DNA of 22,749 nt from a virus: the IMG/VR virus record IMGVR_UViG_3300028600_000176, positions 1-22,749 of that record; one strand, given 5' to 3'. This document shows, piece after piece, positions 4,486 to 16,400 of the stretch. Positions within the stretch are counted from its first letter, which is position 1. Every line of letters starts with the position of its first letter. The notes beneath the pieces are model-generated. The model did not search any database. It was not told the origin of the DNA and was given only the letters and a program-made list of their open reading frames with translations. The position numbers and the translations under genes are program-made.

Positions 4486-7400
4486 CTAGAACTTCTCGTC
4501 CAGCTCTATGTGTTTGAAGGGGTAGGTAGACATCGCTCTGTATATTGCACCAGCACGTCGGAGTGCGTCGTCCGTAGTCATGGTAGCATTTGGACCTTGT
4601 GACTTCGCGTATAACTTATTGAAAAACTTGGGTCCAATCACTGGCTTGTCCATCACACCATAGAAAGTATTCTTCGCTCTACGTTTACTAATACCTGAGC
4701 TAGTCATGATGTCATAGGCACCCTTCTCAGTCATACCAAGTCCAACATACCCTCGTGTGATTCGGACTAGATCATTCTGAATGATCTTTCTCTTGGCTAC
4801 CTCATCGTGGTATAGCTGGCCGAGTGCGTCGTCCGACTGCGGGCGGGCCGAGTATGCCCGATACTTGGCGCTAGAGACCCGATCATACTCATCCCTTAGC
4901 TCATACAAGTAGCGTCGATATTGTTTATCTACATCCACAGTGTGTGGTTTAAATGGTTTGAACTGATCAATCATGATCTGCAAAGGCATGTCCTCTTTCC
5001 GTAGCAGGGTAGGATCTATGTCCTTGGTGTCATACAGTTTCTTGAACCTCTTATAAAGATCAGGACCGTAAGCTTCCTTGAGAACATATGCCATCCGCTT
5101 GGTCATCTTAGTGATACCATCGTCAGTCCTCTCTTCGACGATGGGGTTATCCGTAGCAGCGTTCCTGTTCTCAGAGATATCTATGAGGGATGACGCTAGA
5201 ATCTGTGGATCAAGATACTGATCTGTCAGAAATCCCGTCACTAGTTTACCAGCACCTGACGCAAACTTACCACGCCTGACATCCTCCACCATACGAAGAA
5301 CAGGATCAGCCCCCAACGATAAAGGGTTTAGATAAGTGAAGTCCAAGCTTACGAGGTTACCCGTATCCTCGTCTCTGAAGTAGAAGAAAGTATGGCCGCG
5401 TAAGTAGGATGGGATGCCAGCCCTCATGGCCGCATCCTCTTCCTCCCCGATCCCAGCCATCGATTGGAGGACGGTTGGAACGACAGCCGACACGACACCA
5501 AGCATGTTAGTCATACTTAAAAAACGATTCAGGCCCCGTCTTTTTAGGACAGCATTCCCACTACGCATTTCCTCAAACGCCAGCTTGTATGTGTTCATTA
5601 CAATGCGGGGCACCTCTGCTTTGAATCGTATGAAAGGTGCAAAGAGCATACCAAAGTTGGACTGAGATAACCCAGTAATAAATGGTGGAGCCTCACTGTG
5701 TGACTGAGCAGTCATCTTAACTTTCTTAGCAGCCAACCTCTTGAGTTGATACTCATCCGTCGGGATGTTGGATCCTACCTCCTTACTTGCATCGCGCAAT
5801 ACTCGTAGTTCTTTCTCGAAGTATCCAATTTTATAGAAGGCGTCGATAGCCGAGGCCAATTCCGCCGCCTTTTCGTAAGCATACTTGGCAGGTTTGCCAC
5901 CCTTCTTCAGCTTGGAGAGAGGACCGACCTGCTCCTCCATGAGGATGTCTGGTGTTGTCTTCCCCCGCATCAGGTCCAGCATCATCTGTCCGCGAACCTC
6001 ATCACCGATGATGCCAAGGGAGGTATACTCAATCATGGCTTCCTCAATCTGCTCCCCGAGCACCATGCCTTTAGCCTTGGCACCCGCACGCTCAATCATA
6101 ATCAGTGGGACATCTTTCACAGCACCATAGTATCCTTGAGCAGGACCAAAGAAAAACATGTTACTAGCTGCGTTACGGACAAAGAACCCGACACTACCGA
6201 GAGTCTTACTAGCCATGGAGAGACCAGTGACTGCGCGTGCTAATCTCCCAAAGCTACCAATGACTTCCTCTGTTTTAGTTTGAAGCCCACGTAGTTCAGT
6301 GCGATCAAAAGTCTTGTCGAACCCGTCCTTTAATTCTGCTGGAGCATAGTATCCAGCGAGTGGGTCTCCGTCAGAAAGCTGGTCGGTATTCCGCAGTGGT
6401 CTCCATCCATTGTATGTATCAGGGTCCTCCTCACGGGCTATGACCAACTCATCGTAGGTCATTAAGAAACCCTCAGCTTTACCCATCGTAGCTACATTGT
6501 TGATGAACGCTTGGTTAGCGGACATCTTGGCCACTGTGGAGAACGTACGTAATAGGTTGTCAACTGTACCATCCTGCCCATACTCCCCAAGTAAATTTCG
6601 TAAGGAGATGTCTAAGTCTTTCTTCTCCTTGAGGTTGTCTACCATCACACGGTAGCTCTCCGCGTGGTTCTTAGCTAGCGCACTCATGCTGTTAGGTTTG
6701 TATGACTCCAGAAATTCATCAAGCATCCGTTGACCTTTGGGGTGGCCACTGTCATCCGCTGCTCGCAGCTTGGCTTCAGCCTGTGCAGTAGCATCGGACT
6801 CCGATAGGTTTTCATTTTTAACTAGCAAGGCAGTCTGGTCTTTCACATATTGCTTCTCAAAATATTTAATAGCAGCCTCCCTAACTTCGTGATAAGCACC
6901 ATCTGTCTGGACCTTCTTTGCATAGCCAGCATCCGTGAACATACGGTATGATCTGGTGATGTAGAAATCCATGTTCATGTCCATCCTTGCCTGTAGTTCT
7001 TCGTTTAACCCAAAGTTGTCCTTGATGTAAGTGGACAGTGGTTGAATAAGTTCCTTGCGGATGTCTCTGATATGCTGAGCAAGCTCGGGTGACACCGCTT
7101 CGAGCTGTCCCATGGCCTGATCCTTAGTGCGAAGAATTTCATCGCGAGCTATCATTTCTTCAGAGGCAACAGCTTCTTTCTTACGCAGCTTGGAGGCTTC
7201 TATTGCCGCCTTCGATTGTTCGCTAGTGAGGGCATCGTTGGCTACAATGGCTGTGAGCTCGGCCTCGTGGACCTTGTCAATATCTGTGAGAACCTCACTA
7301 TCTACGACGATACCTTTAGCATCACCCATAGCCTGTTCGAGCATCAACTTCTGTGTATCAGAAGGGGTGTCCCCAAAAGCTTTCTTGACCAGCTTGTCCA

Positions 7401-10400
7401 TCTTCCTCTTATACTTAGTTACAATAAGATCTGAGGCTCTCAGGAATGACAGTCTATTCTTATGTAGGTCTGTGATACGAGGATCGACTTCTCCTTGGAA
7501 CAACCGATTATACCAACGACGTGGTGCGTTGTAGTCACCCGTCTTATAGACTGGCATCTCAAGAGTTTTTAGGAAGCCAGCCATGTTGACACTGTCTGAA
7601 TCAATTGATCCACCAGACTCAAGCGAAGAGTTCAGAGCTTTACCCAATATAGGGGCGGCCTTCTTACCAAACTGTTCCATCGATGGGCTACCTACATTTA
7701 GGTCAAACCTAAATTGCTGATCCCACCCGTAGTTTCTCCACAAACCAAGTCCCTCCTTGTGCTTTACAATCTTGTTCATGGACCAAGTCTTACTCGAACT
7801 GGTAGCAATCTTTTCTAGCTTCTTCAGTCTGCTTGTGTGGTAGTCTTGGATACGTTTAAAGTTTGCCTCAACGTGAGCGATCACATCTGCATCTGCATTT
7901 GAATGAACTGTGTTCACATCCCCCAGTAGCCTGAATGAATAGTCACCACCCTTCTGAGTTATGACCACATCCATGACATCATACTTCTGCATGTCTTTGA
8001 TCTCAACCATGGCATTAGCATACTCCTCAGGGGCAGAGGTAGCTAACCACTCGGCAAAGTGATTGTGTATCTGGACAGGTAGTTGACCTTCCAAGCGTCC
8101 ACGAAACTCACTCAAGTCGGTTGAGGTATTCTCAAAGCCATACTTCGCCCACGCATCGTAGCCTTTTGTCATGGCTCCAGACTTCTGTAAGTCTGCAATC
8201 ATCTTGGCTTTCTTTGCAGGGTCAATCCCGTCTGCTTTTTTCAGAGCATTGACTAAGACTGCACGTCTTGACAGAGATATGTTCACAATCTGTCCTGAGC
8301 CTGAACCCTGAGTCACGATTGATGGAGCGTTGATCCCTCCGTTTGCAGCCAGAAGCTTTACAAGTAGGGGGATAGTATTTGGAGTTGCCGCCATACGTCC
8401 ACCCTCCTTGATGAGCTGCTCAATTTGTGCGGACTGTGCATCGGCCTCTGCATTACTGATCTCGCCTTTGTTGTAGCGGTCAACGATGTGATACTGTTCG
8501 TCTTCTAATGTGAATGGTGCCATGGACCCAACGCTTAGTGAGCCATCGGCCTCAATACTGAAGTCCATCATGGAACGCGATCCAGTTTTACCAACTACCA
8601 TCATCATGGTTGGGGTGACGGGGTTGGATAACTCATCCGTAATGATCTCCATGTATCCTCCCTTTGCTAATTCGCGAAGAGCTGTCCGTAGTTTGAATAC
8701 ATCAGTTGTGGCGACGAGAGGTTGCTCTCCATCCACGCCAATCACTTGCTCTTTTAACCGAATCACCATATCGGTGTCTAGCTCTTGTTGGGTGAGGGCC
8801 TGATCTTGCTGAGCATTAATCAACGCACTAAAATATCTCTGCTTGACGTTTTGTAGGGCTCTGCTAAGGGCTGGGCTATCTCCAAAATCAAGCATAAGCT
8901 CAGACTCAAGGCCGCTATCAAAGTCAGCCATCCCGTTACGCTCTGTGAGTAGTCCCTGTGTAGAAGGGTCAATGATTTCAGGAGCTACATTTTCTAGATA
9001 CCGCTGTAAGGTCTCACTCTGCTGGTCTGCGTCTGTGAGATTGATGATGTTCTCCGCAACAGTTAATGGACTTGTGGTGATGTTCTCGAGAACACTTTCT
9101 TCTACCATCTCATCTAGCGTGGTAAGTGCCACCTCATAGAAATCATCAGGGACTGCGTCAGTTCCCGCGGGTAGATTGTTGAGGGTCTCTTTTCGTGCCT
9201 GATCCCTCATTTTCCAACGTGCTCCCAGAACTCTTTCCTGTCGTTTCCTTAGAGAGGTCCTTAATTCCGTGCGGAGATCGGGGAGACTGGGTGCATCTGT
9301 ATCGCGATCTTCCTGCTCTGGGTAGTCTGCCCTGCCTGTGGTCAGGTCCGCCACAAACTGAACCTCTGCTCTGGGTATTCCTCCAATACTAGTATTCAAT
9401 GCCTCTGCGGCATTCAGCTCAGCTAGGAAATCTTCTGGGTCCGCAACCATTTTATCATTTAAGATAGCGGCCAGAGTGACATATGAATTGTCTGGATTGT
9501 TGGGGTCAAAATTGAGGTGGGTGGGTGCCATCCGATAACCCTGCTTAATAGCACGGAGCTCATCTACTAGTCTATTGACTGCCGATGACATATATTTGTT
9601 CTCCATACTACCAACAGAACGGCTGGCCGCCATCCTCTTGAATACCCCCATCACATAACGGAAGAGGATCTTCGTCATAGATGGATTGGTCTTATAAAAT
9701 GCATGGTCCTCTTCGGTGGTGTATCCTCTCGTTACACGCTGTCCGACTGAACGCAAGTGTTCCTCTACCAGCATACGTTTGGTGTTGAGGATCTCCTGTT
9801 GGAGGGTGGCTAGCTCCTCTGGCGTCATGTCTGCCGTTACCTCCGCTGCCAGCAAAGCCTTGGTGTCATCACGCTTCGTATTGTTAGTGGTAAAATAGTT
9901 ATCGATGATGCGCTCGAAGTCATCCTTGCTGAGAGCTGATGCTAACTGGTCTATCTCCGATTGTGAGAGTGCGTTGTAGGATGCTACATGAGCGAGCTCT
10001 TCCTCAATCACGGCTGACATGAGTAAGCGGGAAGACACAATGTCCATGTCCTTAGTAAGCTGAAAGATGACTTCTGGGTTTAGGTATATCATACCTCCCT
10101 GCATCTTCGCAGGACCAGAGGATTCAGGGTCAAAGGCGAGGTTCACCTCAGGTGGGATAAGGTCCCTCATGTGTTGCAAGATAGCCCTCATTTTCGTTTG
10201 GGCTTCGCTAAGGTTCAGCATGTTATCAGGGACATCTAAGTCTCCAAGCTCACCGACCAATGCCTCAACTTCTGCGGCATTGTTAATGGCATTCTCTTCG
10301 AGAGAACTATTCAAAATTTGCCTCTCCCTTGAGTTAAGTGGCTTGTCAGCTTGCCTCGTAGCCTGCTGTCGGGATTCATAACCAGCCATGTTTTCTACTC

Positions 10401-13400
10401 CAATAGCACGAAGCATCATGTTGTTTCTATCCATCTGAACCATGGCAGCTTGCGCGATCCGCTTGGCTGCGGTCTTGGCACTAGCTTCCACACCTTCTCC
10501 TGACTTGACAGTAATGACATCTACGATGGCATTGCTATACTCAGCTGCTTCGGCAGAGGTCACGCCTTTGCCAAAGAATCTAAGGATGGCATCACCAATC
10601 CTCTTGAAGAAACTCTTCTTGGCATTCTTGGCCTTGCCAAGTGCGAGGATCTCCTGCTGTAACTCATTGGACAACATGATACCTGCAATAAATTCGTCTA
10701 TGTTCCCTAAGGAATCCATGATGGGACTGTTGGGTGCGTATCCGTTTTCACGTGCGGCCTCTCGGATCTCTCCCATTAGGTTTTCTAACCTACTGCGGGC
10801 CTCTTGCTGGGACTGGGTGAGGTTCTCTTGGGGTTGAGACACGGTGTTCCATAGAGTGGCGTGGAGATACTCTTCGAGGAGAACATTGGTGAGTCCTTTT
10901 CCGTTGTGACCATTCATGTTGAGGGTCACACTTAGAGACCCATCAGTATGCTTCGTAAACAATCCAGCATACTTCCCTAAGTTCAGCTCCGTGATATTAA
11001 ATTCTATGGCTGTAATAAGGGAAGGGTTCTCAAGGAGTAACTCAGCCACAAGCGAGTGCTGCTTATTCAGTTTGTTGGCAGCGATGTTCCTTAAGGCCGT
11101 AAGCACACTCTCAGGATCACCTGATACAAGACCAAGCCTCTTAGCTTCAGCCGTGTTGAGCTCATTAGCCATGGCCTGTCCTGCTTGACTGACTCTGGAT
11201 CTCGCCATTCTACTCGCACGAGTGTTGGCGTTGGCTTTGGCGAAGGCGCTCGCGTCAGCCCCATTCTTGAGATTCTTCTGGACTGTCTGCGTGTACCCTG
11301 AATCCTGACTCATGTTCCCGTCAACTGAAGCAGTATTAATGTTCAGGATCTTGAGAGCATTTTGCAGGCGCAGCATCTCAGGATCCTGTTGAGTAGAATC
11401 CTCATTCTGCATTGACTGGAGTCGGTCTTTAAAATCTTTGACCTTCTGGTTTTGGCGACCTTCATCTAACCACGCTTGAACGAGACGCATCAGCTCTGAG
11501 CTGGAAGTCTTCTTGACCTGCTTACGGTTAGTCGGAGTGTCTCTCATGACAGAATCGAACACTAAATCTTCGAGTAGGGTTCTGGCTTCTTTCTTCTGGT
11601 CTAAATTTTCGAGGGCAGCAGCTGCTTCATCATATGCCATGTAAGCATCTTTCCTCTCAGGAGCGAGGTCAGTAATATTAGCACGCTGGAAACGAGCCAC
11701 CTGTTCAGCCTCAACATTAATAGCACCGCCGCCGTCTTCACGGCTTACATCTAACTCGACAGTTTGGATCGTGTCTTGGCGACTTTTCTTTTTGTTGTAG
11801 CGTTGCTGCCCAGCCATGCGGGTGGCAACCTTTTTAGCGATGGTTCCTACCGTTGGCATTGCATCCTTGGTAACTTTGTTGTTTAGTATTTCATCCAGCA
11901 CATAGTTGGATACGGTTTCTAAACTATTGGCACTGACCCTATCTACGGACATCATCGGAGATACCTGCTTAGCTAGGTTCTTCTGGCCAGCATTAGTTTT
12001 AGGAGTATTTGTAAACTCCATAAATGCTTGTAAGAGCTGTGTTCTAGCCGCGAGTTCATTCTGTGGTTGTATCTCATATACACCATCGGCATTTTGCTGA
12101 ACATACGAACGGACATTATTACGACTACCTTCCTGTAGAAGTTCTTGTCTTATCGCCCTCACATAGGCAAAGTATTTTGTTTCAGCTTGGACCGATAGGG
12201 ACCCAGCGGTAAGATAAATTGGATCAAGTGGTTCCCCACGGGGGCTCATAAGACTGAAAAAGCTGCCTTCCGAGGCATCGTCGAGCGCCGCCGTCACATA
12301 CATATCAGTTGCATCCGCTACCTCAGCTGCTGTTACTGTCTCCCCTTCGTTCAGGTCTCTTGAGGTTGTGGCACCAGTTGGGATGCTGTCCACGGTGACG
12401 GGTAGATTGCCAACCTGAACATCATCAAACATAAGCGAAGCCACCATGTATTTTTCAAAGGTAGTGTTATCTTCAACAGTATCTCTAGCTCTAGCTTTTT
12501 TATGGTGACTCGTCATTACAAGACCTTCCTGTTGCTCTGGCTTGCGGATCATAGTCACACGTCTACCCTCCTTCCAGTCTACCACAAATGCCTTGTTTAC
12601 ATCAGCTGGGTCCATATCTTCAGGAACCGTAAATGGAATTTCAGCTTCTTCGAGTAGAGCCATAGTCAGTGGGTTGTTGTCAAACACCCCTCGACCATCT
12701 TCGTCTACATAAGCACGGTGCACGGTACGAACAGATTTTTGTGTCTTCGGGTTAAACCATGTCTTGGCTTTTGACTCCTTTGTCGTGATGGTTTCCCCGC
12801 CGACTGGTTCAGAGACTTCTATCCACGGGCTGTTTTCATAAATGCGAGTGGCGATGTAGTCCGAGATGCGAGAGTAATATTTAGGTGGGCGTCCCTCAAT
12901 AGAGACCACCCCATAATTTTGTTTGGTGCTGATCCTTACAGGATACCCTGCATCGATCACCGATTGTATCTTGGGGGCGTTGTTTTTTGGATCGCCTAAA
13001 CCAATGAGTTCCTCGATCTCCTTGCTGAGCTCAATGACTTCATCTTCTGTTTCGTTAAGCGGAGCCTCAGTGGTATCCTCATCCAGCTGTTGCTCATAGG
13101 CATCCGCTGCACGGGCTGCATTAACCTCTTCAGGGTTAATTCCTGCCGCCTCTAGGTTAATGACTTCTGTTCTCGTAGGAGGGGGAGATAGCACATCTAA
13201 GAATGCTGGTGACACCGTGGACCTCGTGGTATCAAAGTCTCCCGTCAAGCTGTTAGCGGCCTCCTCGGACAAATCCATTTCGATTTGAACTGGTGCTTTG
13301 ATGGCCTCCTTTTTAAACTGCTCTTCCTCCATTTCTTGGCGGTTTGCCGTCTCCCAGTCCTCTGGGGTGCGCTCCTCTAGCTCTTGAATGATAGTAAAGA

Positions 13401-16400
13401 TATCTTGAGTGTCCTGATCTACGCCAATCTGCTCATTGTTTTCGGGATCAATTACCCCAACAATATTTCCATCCTCATTGAGGACATAGTTCTCAGTGAT
13501 TGTTGCAGCGGCTTCTTCTGCGGAGATCTCGTCCCCTGTTATAGCCGCAATGTCACTGGCAACAAATGAGGCATCCACCACACCGTTCTGTCGGATCAAC
13601 TCAGCTACACGCTTGCGAATAAAGGGCTCTGATTTCTCGATGCTGGGTTCTACGACCGCTGGCTGCTGCTGACCCACACTTGTGGGGGTGGGGATTGTAG
13701 TATCAGCTTCAGCTCCGCCATCACTAGGCTGGTCTTCGACAACAGGATCCACCTGCTCGGTGGGAGCTGCTTCAGGGAATACAATGGTGTTCAATGTGTC
13801 TGATCCCGTTTCAGATGGGATTACTACACCGTTCGAGAGACCAACTACCCTAGCATAAGTCTTGTCCCTAGCTTTAACATCTTGTTTTACCACAACAACT
13901 TGGGCAACATTCCCGCTGGGTAACTGAACCCAGTCGCCCTCGACCAGATCATTAACAGTGGTTGGGGTGGATGGTATACTCTGGTCAAACTCACGTTCAC
14001 CTTGAGGGATTTCAACTGGTGTTGGTTCGGCTTCTGGAGGAGCTTCTTCTTGAGAGGGTGGTGTGCCCGATGGGCCGCTAGGAGCTGGTGGGGTTTCTTG
14101 CCCTGTGGGGCCAGCATCTCCATTACCACCCCTAGTCTGTGTGTATCTGTCGTATGCTCCGCGAGCGGCGTCAACCTCCCCAATAGGTACGGTCAAAATT
14201 TGTTCAACTAGTTGAGCTGACACAGGAGCCCCGCTTTCATTGAGGCGGTCCGTTACATCTTTGATGAATCCCTGCTGCACGGCTCGCTGTTCAGCTCTGG
14301 CCATCGCTGACGTAGTTCCATTAATGCTCTGAATGGCACGTCTACCTGCTGGAAGACCGCCACCAAATATACCACCAGCTAAGGCAGCCCAACCAGCACC
14401 AGAAATACGTTCCAGAAGAGGGGTGTCCTGATCCGTGTAGAAGTCTGTGACTATCCCATTCACGAACTCATCAATAAATTCTTCTGCACTCTCTCCCGCC
14501 GCGTCACTAATGATTTCCCCAAGCACTGTATCCTTTAGACCATACTTAGAACTACCATAGACAGATTTCCTAGTCGCGGCTTTGAGAACACCAGCGAGGA
14601 GTTTGTCCTGCTTGCCAGACGCAGCCACCTGTTGACCCCTTTTACTCAGGCGAGAGATCACTCCTACAGCTTGCTTCTTGGACATGCCTGACAAGAAAGT
14701 TTTTTCGGCACCTCCCGCGCCAATTGCACCAAAGGATCCTGTGAGCAAGGCGGTAAAAGCTCCGCCCACTAAGCCTGCCCCAAGAGCTCTATCGTGTTTT
14801 TCTTCGTGAGATAGCCCACTTGATTCCAAGGCAGCATAAGTGCTGGCATAGGTCATTCCCGCCGATCTGTTAAATGCAGGTAATGCCATCGCTGGGATGG
14901 TGTTGAGTTTGCTGACTTGGAACTTGCTAAACTTTTCAATTGCGTCCATGGCACCCTTCCTACCACTCGCTCCTGTGGTAGTAACAAAACCATCCTTGAC
15001 TAAGCGGTTCAGAGTTGTCTCTGCGCTTTCCCTGCCCGTGACTTTAAAGGCATTGGTAACAATACCTTTCGCTACATTCTTCAAAGTCAGGTTAGCACCT
15101 GTCTTCGCAGCTAAGTATCCAGCACCACCTACGCCACCAGTGAAGAAAGCCAGTGCACCTGTGATGGCCACATCAGTAACGACGGGGGCTACCATCTCAG
15201 CGATGTCTTGCCCCATACCCATCTCGACTCCAAACAGACGAGCGGTTGCACGCCTAGCTTGGTTGTCTTTGATCTGATCTTGGAGATAACCCTGAGCATA
15301 TTCATTCCCCATCATGGCAGGTATAGCAGCAAGTGCACTCCCCAAGGCGTTGGGGATGGACATACCAATACCACCAATACGGGAAGTTAGCTCACTGTAA
15401 TTATCATCATCCTCCACAAACTCCTCTAGAATTGTCCCATTGCTTTTTCCTTCCGCCAGACCTACCTGAACTGCTTCCTGCCATTCATCTTGGGCATTTC
15501 CATTAGAGAGAATCTGGTTATATGTGTCGAAGTTATTCTCTAAGGTCAGCTTTCTTTGGTTTTGTAAGTTTGTTACCTGCTCCTCAGATAGCTGTGGGTT
15601 GGCCTCAATGATAGCATCAAACATCTGTTTGCGTGGGACGGCAGCACCGTGCATTACGGCATCTTGGTACCCATAATCCTTTAAGTTATACTTCAACTTA
15701 TCGGGCTCATCTTGGAAAGCCCACAGGTTTTGTTCGGTTGCGGCACCTGCCGCAGCTTGCTCCACCACTTTCTTCAGATCATCGAAGTCAACACTCTCAC
15801 CTTTGGAAGATACTAATCCCGTCTCTTCTAGGATATAACCAAGGTTTTCTACATTGCTATCATATACTTTCTTAGCGCGATTGATCTCCTGTTGATCACC
15901 ACTAGCTAGACCCTCATCATAAGTAGCCAGTGCTTGGATGGTAGAGGTCCAATACTTTTTGGCACGGTTGTGCGGCGTAGCCTCAATTGTATTCTGGTCA
16001 GGCCCAAAAAATCCTTTTCCATCAGCATTGGTATGAATAAAACCAGCCAACATGCGACCTTCTCGGTCTACTTGCATTGTGCCGAGGGTGTTTCCGCTCG
16101 CATCCTCGTCGGTAAGTAGCGCGTTCAGATTATCTGCGAGATCCGCGAACCGACGCTGCTCACTGTAGGTCGTGCCTTTCAGGTTAACGGCGCTATTTGA
16201 TGCCTCAATCTCTAGCGCGTCATCGTATCCAATGCCTAGATGCTTGGAGGACTCAATAATCTCTTTAGTGCTCATCCCCTTAGCTTGCTTGCCAAGTCTA
16301 ATTACTGACTCACCAGTCGAATCCGTAACCCTCGCCGCGATAACATTGCCAGTGTTAACACTATCTATAACAGACTTATCCCAATCTGCACTATAGGCTA

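Noticed and set aside
14897-15277. Plus-strand open frames of 60-135 codons inside the giant gene region, for example at 14897 and 7127
   Set aside because: They are antisense shadows of the giant frame. Their Ser/Arg/Pro-rich composition is typical of complement readings and none has a leader or supporting neighbour.
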